Assembly: GCA_024401695.1 (NCBI GenBank)
Contig: JAKSKN010000001.1
Span: 474,666-538,665, forward strand
Reading direction: 5' to 3'
Source: Bacteroidales bacterium
Lineage (GTDB): Bacteria > Bacteroidota > Bacteroidia > Bacteroidales > UBA932
DNA: 64,000 bases
Below are positions 8,383 through 15,789 of the stretch, in pieces. How positions within the stretch are numbered: position 1 is the first letter of the stretch; each line of letters starts with the position of its first letter. Below the pieces are notes generated by a model. That model ran no database searches, was not told the DNA's origin, and worked only from the letters and a program-made list of their open reading frames with translations. Made by a program: the position numbers and the translations under genes.

Positions 8383-10527
8383 TTATTTATTGAATGGAAG
8401 TCCGATGCAATCGAGCTTGCCCATAAAGAACAGTACGGCAAAGGCGACCACTGCGACTATCAGGACGACGCGCAGTATTTTCCACCAAAGCGGTGTCTTC
8501 TTCTGATAAGGGTCATCAAGCTTGAGATGAGGATATTCAGCCACGCTGGTAAGCGTCTTTCCGAAGATTGAATTGACGATGACCACAGAGTTGATGGCCC
8601 AGCCGTTGGCATTGAGTACCGGACCGAGGTTGCGGCGGCGGAGCTTGCGCCAGGCGATGAAGCAGGCCGGACCGGAAATCACCAGCATGATAGCAGCGAT
8701 TATTATGAAATACTTCCACCATACAAGTCCCTTCAAGCCATTGATGATAAGGCCGATGCCCGCGCCCAAGGCACCTACCGCCACGCCGATGGCGGCAAAT
8801 ATGCCGGCAAACTTGGCGATATCGAACGGCTGCTTCGGAGCGGCCGGGTCCGTCTTGTCCGCCGACGAAAGGAGATTTGCGGTTGCGGCCGAATCCTTGT
8901 CTGCCGCCGATTTGTCAAGCTTGTCGCTGATGAATTGGGCGAGTTTCTTGTATGGACGCCAGAATGCCTGTCTGACACTCAGAGGATTATCTACGATCTT
9001 GGTGATCACCGCATCCCAAGCCTGTCCGTCACGGCTGTAGAATATTGCATTCTTGCCCACATAAAGGCGCGAGACGTTGCCAGCGGTCATCACCGCCACG
9101 ATATTGATCTTCTCACCTTTCGTCTTGGAGACGCAGTCACAGTAAATCAGGAACATACCGCTCTTTGCAGCGATGTCGGCGTGCTGTCCCATATCTTCCA
9201 CGCGCACGCAGAGCTTGCAGCAGCGCTGGTCGATGTACAGCTCGCCGGCTTCGAAGACGGCAAGGTCTCCGGATTCAGGGGAGTAGAAATCCTTGAAGAG
9301 GACATAGTTCTTCAGGTACTTGTAGAAATCGCGGTAGAACAGCAGAAGCTTGTGCACGTCATCAATTGAAGCGGACTCGCCCTCAAGAGCCTTGTCGGAA
9401 GCGACAAGTTCCAGCAGGGCAGCCTTCTTGTCGGCCTTGAGAATGGCGCGGACCGCATCAAGGCCAAGTCCGTCAACCGCCAGGCCCTTGGCAGCGGCGA
9501 CCCAGGCGCGGTACGGCTCAAGCTTTGCGAGGATTTCATTCCATTCCGCTTCTGAAACGCCTTTCTTTCCCTTGCATTCAATGTCGAGCACGGCGGTCTT
9601 GAGAGCGGAGAATGCAGCCTGCCAGGCAGGGTTGATGCCTTCGAACGGCAGCACTGCCGATTTGTTCGGACGGGCAAGCGGATATGTCGAGATCTCTTCA
9701 GACTGGGTGGCAAGGTTCTTTTCGGTTATGGCGGCGAGCTTCTCCACAGACACATCGACAGCACCGCTGACGGCATCGTCGAAGGCTATGAGCTTGCAGC
9801 GCATATAATAGTCGGACACCTTGTCCTTGATGGCATCGACAGCTGAAAGCGCTGCGGCGGTGCCGTCACCGTAAGGAAGTATCGTGCCGGCATCTGATTC
9901 GGCTGCAGCCTTCCAGGCATCGTAGTCGGCAAGCTCCGCATAGAACTTCCCGATAAGTTCTTCGTTCACGCCCTGAAGGCCGCAACGGTCAGTGACGGAG
10001 CCTATAGTCTCCGAAATGGTGGTCACAAGTTTCTGGAGTTCCTCGTCCGAAGTGGATTTGACCGTGATCACGCCGTCGCCGTTGAATGCGGTCTCGGCAA
10101 ATATCTTTACGCTGTCGGAAGTGTCCTCGAGCGAGATTTCTTCTTTTTCCAGGCCAAGGTTCCCGAGTATCTGCCTTGCAGATTGGAGGAGGGCCTTGCC
10201 ACGCTCGTCATCAGTGTTGAACTGGCTGAACGGGAGGACGGAGGCTCCCTGGAGGATGGAGTCCTTGTCCTTGATGACGGACGTCAGCCAGTTGGCCGCA
10301 TCCACGACCTCGCCTATCTTGATGCGGCCGTCGCCGTCAGCATCAAGCAGGGCCAGGGTTTCCTGCGGGAACTCAAGATTTCTCGTAGGGCTGCTGAGAA
10401 CCGTCCAGAGTTTCTGGTCAAGTTCGCCGAGATGGGCAATGTCATCGCCTGAAGCGATATTCACACGAACCACTCCTCCGAGGGAGCAGTAGTTCCATTT
10501 GTAAGCGTTTGTGTTCTTGTCAAGCAT
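8383..10527 (-). CDS. Large membrane protein with an EF-hand, unknown function
   Basis: I do not recognise a named family. The product is about 714 residues. A canonical EF-hand loop sits at 62-73 (DADGDGRIKIGE, all ligand positions present) and a partial second one near 148-163 (FNGDGVITVKSTSDEE). A long, mostly helical, acidic and Ala-rich middle follows. Near the C-terminus come hydrophobic segments (IGVAVGALGAGIGLIINGL, KYFIIIAAIMLVISGP) and a last one at the very end (LRVVLIVAVVAFAVLFF), so a large soluble domain is tethered by about three spans. The ATG at 10527 was preferred to one 15 codons upstream, which would overlap the preceding gene. It lies directly downstream of a sigma factor and a membrane protein, which suggests shared control. 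Confidence 0.8.
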   Translation of the reverse strand: MLDKNTNAYKWNYCSLGGVVRVNIASGDDIAHLGELDQKLWTVLSSPTRNLEFPQETLALLDADGDGRIKIGEVVDAANWLTSVIKDKDSILQGASVLPFSQFNTDDERGKALLQSARQILGNLGLEKEEISLEDTSDSVKIFAETAFNGDGVITVKSTSDEELQKLVTTISETIGSVTDRCGLQGVNEELIGKFYAELADYDAWKAAAESDAGTILPYGDGTAAALSAVDAIKDKVSDYYMRCKLIAFDDAVSGAVDVSVEKLAAITEKNLATQSEEISTYPLARPNKSAVLPFEGINPAWQAAFSALKTAVLDIECKGKKGVSEAEWNEILAKLEPYRAWVAAAKGLAVDGLGLDAVRAILKADKKAALLELVASDKALEGESASIDDVHKLLLFYRDFYKYLKNYVLFKDFYSPESGDLAVFEAGELYIDQRCCKLCVRVEDMGQHADIAAKSGMFLIYCDCVSKTKGEKINIVAVMTAGNVSRLYVGKNAIFYSRDGQAWDAVITKIVDNPLSVRQAFWRPYKKLAQFISDKLDKSAADKDSAATANLLSSADKTDPAAPKQPFDIAKFAGIFAAIGVAVGALGAGIGLIINGLKGLVWWKYFIIIAAIMLVISGPACFIAWRKLRRRNLGPVLNANGWAINSVVIVNSIFGKTLTSVAEYPHLKLDDPYQKKTPLWWKILRVVLIVAVVAFAVLFFMGKLDCIGLPFNK

Positions 10528-10538
10528 ATGGTATGGTA

Positions 10539-11111
10539 TTAGTTGTCGATCTGGTCTATTATTTCGTCGCAATATCTTATGATCTTGCAGCGCTGCCGGT
10601 TTCCGATGATGCCGCCTATCATGCCCCCGATGAGCATTGACACGATTGCGCCTGTGGCGAGTTTATGATTCTCGGTGTGGATCCAGGTTTCGGCCACTAG
10701 CCAGCCCGCCCAGAACAGAATCATCGGGATTGCAATCCTGAGCCAGTTGGTCCATTTCTCGCGAAGTTCCTTCAGGTTGGCGCAGAACTCGCGGAGATTG
10801 ACGTCCATCGCATCAGCCGAAACGACCTTTTTGTTATAGCGGATGGTCATTATCAGACTGAAAGCCGCCATCAAGTCAGTTGCCCCTATGAAGTACCAGC
10901 TGGCATTGACAACGGGATTGTAATGGAACACCCACGGAGCGACAGCAATGACAAAAAAAGCACAGACATACTCCAGGACATTGATATGCCTGAGGCTGCC
11001 CACCCTTGTCCTCATTGTCTTGCGCAGAAGTTTGTCATTGACGATCTCCTGTTCCTCTAGTTTTCTCTTGAGGATATCATAATCCACCCTCAGTTGCTCA
11101 AGTTCATCCAT
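10539..11111 (-). CDS. Coiled-coil membrane protein next to an ECF sigma factor
   Basis: A 190-residue protein with an N-terminal charged coiled coil (residues 1-35, MDELEQLRVDYDILKRKLEE) and four hydrophobic spans (about 45-62, 68-88, 120-140, 150-172), the last containing SMLIGGMIGGIIG. It starts 4 bases after the sigma factor stop, so it is almost surely co-translated. By position it could be an anti-sigma or regulatory partner, but I see no zinc-binding anti-sigma motif or other named domain. Such a protein next to a small sigma factor recurs in Bacteroidales from memory; its function is not established here. Confidence 0.8.
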   Translation of the reverse strand: MDELEQLRVDYDILKRKLEEQEIVNDKLLRKTMRTRVGSLRHINVLEYVCAFFVIAVAPWVFHYNPVVNASWYFIGATDLMAAFSLIMTIRYNKKVVSADAMDVNLREFCANLKELREKWTNWLRIAIPMILFWAGWLVAETWIHTENHKLATGAIVSMLIGGMIGGIIGNRQRCKIIRYCDEIIDQIDN

Positions 11112-11115
11112 ACGA

Positions 11116-11589
11116 TTACATTTTTTTAAGTTGTTCCTTGATCCGGACCAGCTTGACGGAAACATTCTTGGGGCTTATGCCCACGATCTCACCGATTTCG
11201 TCATAACTCATCGCCTCCAGCCACATCAGGATGATGCTCCTGTCGACAAGCCCGAGCTTGTTGATGCGGTCGTACAGCTGGCGTATCTGCATGGCATCGG
11301 CATCCTTGTCTTCGTACGGGTCGATGTCGACGCTCAGAGGGACACGTTCGCCCGCCCTCTTCTTCTTGCGGTCCGCATCAAGGCAGGCATTCAGCGCCAC
11401 CCTGTATATCCAGGTCTTGGCACTGCTTTCACCCTTGAACGAGCCGAATCCCTTCCAGAGCTTTATGAGAATCTCCTGGAACAGGTCATTAACCTCGTCG
11501 GCATCTTTAGAGAACATATAGCACACCGTGTAGATGGTGGACTTATGCTCCCTGACCAATTGAGAAAATTCGAATTCGTTGTTTTCCAT
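11116..11589 (-). CDS. ECF-type RNA polymerase sigma factor
   Basis: A 157-residue sigma-70 family factor of the extracytoplasmic-function type that directs RNA polymerase to alternative promoters. Region 2 spans about 10-75 (ADEVNDLFQEILIKLWKGF and TWIYRVALNACLD). Region 4 spans about 100-155 and holds the helix-turn-helix MSYDEIGEIVGISPKNVSVK. There is no extra C-terminal domain. It is the first gene of a four-gene minus-strand run (sigma factor, coiled-coil membrane protein, EF-hand membrane protein, nitroreductase lipoprotein) with gaps of 4, 11 and 10 bases. A near-consensus CATATTTG lies about 30 bases upstream. The inducing signal is unknown. Confidence 0.92.
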   Translation of the reverse strand: MENNEFEFSQLVREHKSTIYTVCYMFSKDADEVNDLFQEILIKLWKGFGSFKGESSAKTWIYRVALNACLDADRKKKRAGERVPLSVDIDPYEDKDADAMQIRQLYDRINKLGLVDRSIILMWLEAMSYDEIGEIVGISPKNVSVKLVRIKEQLKKM

Positions 11590-11720
11590 CCTATGGATTC
11601 GGATATTTCATCCGTTAGACTACAAATATGGCAAAAAAACTACTAAAAAATTCATCAAGAATTCCTCTTGACTATTGTTTTTTCACAATTTTGATTAATT
11701 TTGCAGTCCCTTTTGGGAAA

Positions 11721-11805
11721 GGAGAGGTGGTAGAGTGGTCGATTACGGCAGTCTTGAAAACTGTTGAACTGAAAGGTTCCGGGGGTTCGAATCCCTCCCT
11801 CTCCG
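11721..11805 (+). tRNA. tRNA-Ser (anticodon TGA)
   Basis: A class II tRNA with a long variable arm. The acceptor stem GGAGAGG (11721-11727) pairs with CCTCTCC (11798-11804), with G as the discriminator. The anticodon arm has loop CTTGAAA with anticodon TGA, and the T arm contains GGTTCGAATCC. CCA is not encoded. The 3' end is repeated at 12017-12031, as expected if an element had inserted here. Confidence 0.95.
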
Positions 11806-11966
11806 CAAGATAAATAACTGAATATCAATGAATTAGCCTCGCAATAGCGAGGCTGATTCTGTTTACGGCCGGGCCCGTTGAAAGCTTGCTTTCATAAGGG
11901 TCTGGATGGAAACAGAATAGCGACAGATGTCGCGTAATTCATTGATAATCAACCGAACTATCTTGC
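11805..11966 (+). repeat. Cross-shaped inverted repeat abutting tRNA-Ser
   Basis: About 162 bases that fold on themselves, starting at the tRNA discriminator base. Outer arms: GCAAGATA 11805-11812 with TATCTTGC 11959-11966. Middle arms: ATCAATGAATTA 11824-11835 with TAATTCATTGAT 11935-11946. Inner arms: ATTCTGTTT 11856-11864 with AAACAGAAT 11910-11918. Two small hairpins face each other between the middle and inner arms: GCCTCGC-AATA-GCGAGGC (11836-11853) and GCGAC-AGAT-GTCGC (11920-11933 region). The apex contains GAAAGC-TT-GCTTTC. It may be a structured RNA co-transcribed with the tRNA or a recombinase recognition region. I know of no named family that matches. Confidence 0.7.
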
Positions 11967-12016
11967 AAGGGCCCCTCCGGCGAGGAGCAGGGAAAAGGCA
12001 CGGCGCAGCCGTGGCT

Positions 12017-12031
12017 AATCCCTCCCTCTCC
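12017..12031 (+). repeat. Second copy of the tRNA-Ser 3' tail (att-like)
   Basis: AATCCCTCCCTCTCC here exactly matches 11790-11804 inside the tRNA gene. The two copies are direct repeats about 227 bases apart. Exact repeats of a tRNA 3' end are typical scars of site-specific integration. No integrase gene is visible in the window. Confidence 0.6.
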
Positions 12032-12086
12032 ATAAGAAAATGGCTCTGAGTTACACCCTCAAATGGTTCAGCTATTTCGCGCTGCC

Positions 12087-12259
12087 CCTGGTCTGTCAGA
12101 GAACTGCGCCGCCAGATAGGAACGAACCTGCACATCCGCGTCGGGCTGAATCCGCAGGACGTTGTGACGGAATCCGACCTTGAAGACGCGCTCATCAACC
12201 ACCTGCAGGAGTTCCTCCTCGAATTCGGCCTAGGTTCAAGCACGAAACGCAATCGGTGA
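12087..12259 (+). pseudogene. Remnant of a DUF1016 (YhcG-type) nuclease gene
   Basis: Translation in the frame from about 12087 gives WSVRELRRQI, the usual end of the DUF1016 N-terminal domain, then after a deletion DVVTESDLEDALINHLQEFL and LEFG, the conserved start of the PDDEXK-nuclease half. The nuclease core is gone; the frame then runs into the dispersed repeat at 12234 and stops (TGA, 12257-12259). Upstream the frame is lost. DUF1016 proteins occur with restriction-modification and mobile elements. This is a decayed fragment, not a working gene. Confidence 0.6.
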
Positions 12260-12339
12260 GAAGAATTTGAGCCGGGCGGCTTTGCCGATTGTTTCTGACC
12301 GAAGATACAGTTTTTTTTCAGAAACTGGACTTTTTTCAT
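12234..12339 (+). repeat. Dispersed repeat, 5' unit, copy 1
   Basis: About 106 bases nearly identical to 58507-58611. It holds a stem AATCGG/CCGATT extended by AAAC/GTTT across a two-base bulge, which encloses AGCC-GGGC-GGCT, and a second stem TTTCTGA/TCAGAAA. It ends in CTGGACTTTTTTCAT, followed by a degenerate copy of the head motif (ATACGTTTTG). Confidence 0.8.
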
Positions 12340-12387
12340 TCCATATCCATATACGTTTTGCTCGGTTCTATTTCGTTGTTGGTCAAA

Positions 12388-12418
12388 AATGCGTAGATTT
12401 GTAAATCTATTACGCATT
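12388..12418 (+). promoter_or_regulatory. Promoter box inside a palindrome before the DUF4988 gene
   Basis: The -7 box TAGATTTG (12394-12401) lies within a long hairpin: AATGCGTAGATTT (12388-12400) pairs with AAATCT and TACGCATT (12403-12418) with a two-base bulge. TTG triplets about 15-18 bases upstream could be the -33 element. The ATG is at 12423. Such a palindrome over the box could be an operator or form a 5' hairpin in the transcript. Confidence 0.55.
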
Positions 12419-12422
12419 CATC

Positions 12423-13622
12423 ATGAAACGAATCTCACTCATCATCCTGGCCGTTGCGGCTATACTTGCCGGCAGCGTGTCCTGCCAGAAGGTCAATGAC
12501 CTTGACAAGAGACTTACCGAACTGGAACAGACCGTATCTGACCTTAAGGCTCAGGTCCTGGCCGGGGCCGTCATTACTTCTGTTGACAAGACTGCAGACG
12601 GATGCACTTTCATCCTTTCCAACGGACAGACCTATACCGTCACGAACGGCAAGGACGGCTCTGACGGAGAGGCAATCATAGCCGATGTCGAGATAGAGGA
12701 AAACTTCATAGTACTTACGTTGAAGAACGGTGAAACGCTCCGCATCTCCTATCAGAATCCGCTGTCAATGGTCACTCTGAGCATCGTTCCGGACTATGAT
12801 GACGGGACAGTTGGGAAACCGGAAACAGTAGAGGCAATGGGAATGAAGAGACACATTTTCTACCTCGACATATCAGCGACACCTGCGAAGTACACGGAAA
12901 TTCTGTCAGACACTGAAAGGTTCATCCACAAGGCCGTCTTCTCGCCTGTGCTGACCAAGAGCGGATTCGGCAACGCATTCACAGTCAGCCCGAAGAGTGT
13001 GACATATGCAGAAGGGGCTCCTATCCCTTTCCTGGAAGCATGCTTTGAGCTTGATGACGATACAGCTGCCCTGCTGCAGAACAAAAACACGCCTTATACA
13101 GTCTCATACTCCATCGAGGATAAGGACGGAGTGCACGGAGCTGCAACGGCATTCGTCGCCATCTCGCACGAAAAAGGCTCGGGTCAAGACAATCCCTCAG
13201 ATAAAATCATTCCACCGTATGCTACCAGTTACAGAGATTGGAAAAATTTAGATGCAGAAGCTGTCCGCGCAGCTAGAAGGTTTGATATAGAAAATATTAG
13301 AATCGTTGCAGTGGGTGATGACTCTAAATTCGATCTTGTTACAGAGGATATAGAGGGCTTCGAGTTGAAATCCCTGGCTTTGGACGGTACTTTCAAATTC
13401 GGATATAGAAGCGAGGATGGCTCGTACCATTATGCATACGGGTACGTAATAGAATGCCTCACATTAGATCATTATGACGCAAATGACATCTTTAGTGCTT
13501 CTTCAATGGTGCACGCAACAATTCTTAGAAGTCGTACTAATAGCTACGAGATAAATAACATCAAGGCTACTGTCCGTGCAATAACGTTGATGGCAACTAC
13601 TGACGATACCATAATGGAGTGA
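12423..13622 (+). CDS. DUF4988-type surface lipoprotein
   Basis: A 399-residue exported lipoprotein: signal to residue 20 (ILAGSVSC, Cys21), a heptad-rich coiled coil at about 24-50 (NDLDKRLTELEQTVSDLKAQ), then the DUF4988 pattern with alternating short strands (AVITSVDKTADGCTF, TYTVTNGKDGSDGE, FIVLTLKNGETL). This N-terminal module precedes varied ligand-binding or enzyme domains in Bacteroidota; here what follows is an unrecognised beta-rich region. From about residue 260 (DNA 13200 on) the sequence becomes visibly richer in A and T and in rarer codons than the first two thirds, which suggests a mosaic gene. It lies between a copy of the dispersed repeat and a terminator, as an isolated accessory gene. 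Function unknown. Confidence 0.8.
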   Translation: MKRISLIILAVAAILAGSVSCQKVNDLDKRLTELEQTVSDLKAQVLAGAVITSVDKTADGCTFILSNGQTYTVTNGKDGSDGEAIIADVEIEENFIVLTLKNGETLRISYQNPLSMVTLSIVPDYDDGTVGKPETVEAMGMKRHIFYLDISATPAKYTEILSDTERFIHKAVFSPVLTKSGFGNAFTVSPKSVTYAEGAPIPFLEACFELDDDTAALLQNKNTPYTVSYSIEDKDGVHGAATAFVAISHEKGSGQDNPSDKIIPPYATSYRDWKNLDAEAVRAARRFDIENIRIVAVGDDSKFDLVTEDIEGFELKSLALDGTFKFGYRSEDGSYHYAYGYVIECLTLDHYDANDIFSASSMVHATILRSRTNSYEINNIKATVRAITLMATTDDTIME

Positions 13623-13690
13623 TGTCCATATGTCTATGCACAATACCGTGATGTAGCTCAGCAAGCACAGAAGTTGACCAAATGAAAATC

Positions 13691-13736
13691 CTTGAAAGCC
13701 ATAGTCCAGCGCCCGCGGGGCGCTGGTCGGTTCAAG
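13691..13736 (+). repeat. Nested GC-rich hairpin
   Basis: CTTGAA (13691-13696) pairs with TTCAAG (13731-13736) around a perfect 9-base-pair inner stem, CCAGCGCCC-GCG-GGGCGCTGG (13706-13726). It sits between the lipoprotein gene and its apparent terminator. No T run follows, so it is not an obvious terminator. Confidence 0.6.
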
Positions 13737-13743
13737 AACTGAA

Positions 13744-13776
13744 AAAGCGGTCTCTGCCAACAGCAGGGACCGCTTT
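13744..13776 (+). terminator. Terminator after the DUF4988 gene
   Basis: AAAGCGGTCTCTG (13744-13756) pairs with CAGGGACCGCTTT (13764-13776) with one G-T pair and a 7-base loop, then TCTATTATCTAT. No other gene lies between it and the lipoprotein stop at 13622. Confidence 0.65.
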
Positions 13777-13927
13777 CTATTATCTATAACTTGGTGAATT
13801 TGTCACGCGTATAACCGTCTAACTTGTCACTGAGAACCATTGACTTCTGCAGGCCATCAAACGTACATGCTTAACGCCGTCAAAACAGCTGAAGACGAAA
13901 AGCAAACAGGATCTTTTGCATTCCATA

Positions 13928-14030
13928 CCGATGTACGTTTTGTCCGTGCAGATCAGCAGCGAAAGCTGAATTCAAGTTACGTGGATACGCTCCTCAGGTG
14001 CGTAGAATGGATATTGGCGTAACTTGAGGC
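13928..14030 (+). repeat. Dispersed structured repeat, main unit, copy A
   Basis: This 103-base unit differs at only two positions from 58619-58721. Visible structure: TGTACG/CGTGCA hairpin, CAGC-GAAA-GCTG tetraloop hairpin, a long-range stem CAAGTTACG (13973-13981) with CGTAACTTG (14018-14026) enclosing TACGC/GCGTA. It is preceded by CATTCCATA. It ends 37 bases before the start of the M28 peptidase gene, whose promoter box lies between. No open frame of note is conserved between copies. Confidence 0.85.
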
Positions 14031-14055
14031 TGTTGGCACAGCCGAAATAATAAGT

Positions 14056-14063
14056 TACCTTTG
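14056..14063 (+). promoter_or_regulatory. Promoter -7 box for the M28 peptidase gene
   Basis: TACCTTTG ends only 4 bases before the ATG at 14068, so transcription probably starts at the start codon itself (leaderless mRNA). Confidence 0.65.
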
Positions 14064-14067
14064 TGCT

Positions 14068-15627
14068 ATGAACACTATATATAAGTTTTTTCTCTGTCTG
14101 ACCGTTATGATCTCCGCTTCACTGCAATTGCAAGCGCAAGGCGTTCCGGACACATATTGCGATGATTTCAGAAACTGGGTCAGGACTATCGGCTCGGACG
14201 AATTCGGCGGGCGCAAGCCTATGACCCCATATGAAACGAAGACAATAGACTATATCGCCGGAGAGTTTCGTCTGCTGGGGCTCAAACCTGCATTCGGTGA
14301 AAGTTATTTCCAGACGGTCAAGGAAATTTCCACGACTGTACGTATCCCTGGCAATGAAATAAAAGTCAGGGCAAGCCGGGGATCGGTCAGCCTTTCAATG
14401 CTGGAGGATGTGATGGTCTGGACGACGAGAGCTGTGGACAAAGTAAGGTTCAAGGATGTGGAATTCGTATTCTGCGGCTTCGGTATAGACGCTCCAGAGT
14501 ATGACTGGAATGATTTTGAAGGGACGGATGTCAGAGGAAAGATACTGATTGTAATGGTGAATGACCCTGGATTTTGTGACAAATCCCTTTTCCGTGGCAG
14601 GAATATGACCTATTATGGAAGATGGATATATAAGCTTGAGCAGGCTCAGAGGCTCGGGGCTGCCGGTTGTCTTATCATTCACAACGAGGCGGCTGCCGGA
14701 TATGGCTGGCACGTGTGTGTCAACGGGCATCAGGAAGGCAATCTGTCGCTATTCGACGAGGCGACCGGAAATATGGATGAACTCGGAATACGCGGGTGGC
14801 TGAATGAGAAGGCGTGCAGGAGGTTGTTTGAAGCGTCCGGCCTCGATTACGACAATGCTCTTGCTTCTGCAAAAAAGCCGGGATTCAAGGCCATTCCTTT
14901 GAAGGCGAGGAGTACGTTCTCTATGGAAGTCGAATATGAAATAGGGGAGACTTGCAATGTGGGGGCCGTCCTCCCGGGAACAGACTTGAAAGATGAATGT
15001 GTGGTATTCAGCGCCCATTGGGACCATTTCGGTGCAGGCAAACCGGACGAAAAGGGAGATGCAATCTATAACGGAGCATCCGACAATGGCTCGGGGCTTG
15101 CAGCAATCCTGATGATTGCCAAAAAGATGCAAAGACTTCCCGCACCGCGACGCTCCATACTGTTCCTTGCTCCGACATCGGAGGAGAGCGGACTGTTCGG
15201 TTCCCAATATTATTGCGATCATCCTGTATTTCCTATGGACAAGACCATTACCTGCATCAACTTTGACTGTATCGCTCCCGCTTCACTCACAAGGGATATA
15301 ACAATACTCGGAGGTGGTGAAAGCAGTCTGGACAGCCACATTATGTCGGCCGCTGCCGCACAGGGCCGTTATGTGGTTTTTGACGATGATAATTCCGATG
15401 GCTGGTTTTTCCGTTCTGACCACTGGAACTTCGTCAGGAGAGGAGTGGACGCGGTCGTAATGGAGGCGGGGAATGACTTGGTGAATCCGGATAAACCCAA
15501 TAAATATCCGCAAGCATCCTGGTATCACAAATCGAACGATGAATACCGGGAGGACTGGGATATCGATGGCACGATTGCCAATATAAATCTTATGTTCTCT
15601 GTCGGCTTGAGCCTCGCCAATCTTTGA
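14068..15627 (+). CDS. M28-family zinc aminopeptidase, exported
   Basis: A 519-residue peptidase with a signal peptide (residues 1-23, ending LQAQG) and no lipobox. The two-zinc M28 site is complete: SAHWDHFG (His and Asp), SDNGSGLAA (bridging Asp), PTSEESGLFGS (catalytic Glu and metal Glu), INFDC (Asp) and WYHKSNDEY (last His). A protease-associated-like insert lies upstream of it (about 130-260: VEFVFCGFGIDAPEYDW to AAGCLIIHNEAAAGYG). It probably trims peptides in the periplasm. Gene order places it inside the tRNA-Ser island, between the structured repeat and an amidohydrolase, each with its own promoter. Confidence 0.93.
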   Translation: MNTIYKFFLCLTVMISASLQLQAQGVPDTYCDDFRNWVRTIGSDEFGGRKPMTPYETKTIDYIAGEFRLLGLKPAFGESYFQTVKEISTTVRIPGNEIKVRASRGSVSLSMLEDVMVWTTRAVDKVRFKDVEFVFCGFGIDAPEYDWNDFEGTDVRGKILIVMVNDPGFCDKSLFRGRNMTYYGRWIYKLEQAQRLGAAGCLIIHNEAAAGYGWHVCVNGHQEGNLSLFDEATGNMDELGIRGWLNEKACRRLFEASGLDYDNALASAKKPGFKAIPLKARSTFSMEVEYEIGETCNVGAVLPGTDLKDECVVFSAHWDHFGAGKPDEKGDAIYNGASDNGSGLAAILMIAKKMQRLPAPRRSILFLAPTSEESGLFGSQYYCDHPVFPMDKTITCINFDCIAPASLTRDITILGGGESSLDSHIMSAAAAQGRYVVFDDDNSDGWFFRSDHWNFVRRGVDAVVMEAGNDLVNPDKPNKYPQASWYHKSNDEYREDWDIDGTIANINLMFSVGLSLANL

Positions 15628-15694
15628 TATTCCCTTTCGCCATTGTTGTGTTTATCCGTCCATACATATGAATGAGAAATACGAACGTAATCTA

Positions 15695-15720
15695 AAACAT
15701 TCCATACCGATGTACGTTTT
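15695..15720 (+). repeat. Head-only relic of the dispersed repeat
   Basis: CATTCCATACCGATGTACGT (15697-15716) and the following TTTT match the head of copy A (13918 onward); after that only short scraps such as GCGTAAATT remain recognisable. It lies about 70 bases before the amidohydrolase gene. The rest of 15628-15789 holds nothing else I can name. Confidence 0.6.
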
Positions 15721-15789
15721 CTATGGCTATGTCGTGAAATCTGCGTAAATTCACAGAACTAATCATCTGCGATTTTTATATATAATTGA

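Noticed and set aside
11805-12031. Could the structured region be tmRNA or RNase P RNA
   Set aside because: No tag-peptide frame, no second tRNA-like acceptor end, and none of the conserved RNase P core sequence seen.
11863-12417. 184-codon open frame on the minus strand after tRNA-Ser
   Set aside because: It reads through the cross-shaped repeat, the DUF1016 remnant and the dispersed repeat on the wrong strand, and its similarity to a minus frame at 58415-58615 comes only from the shared repeat.
13840-14022. 60-codon frame across copy A of the repeat
   Set aside because: The 103-base repeat contains it in part, and copy B and C do not preserve a start or neighbouring sequence.
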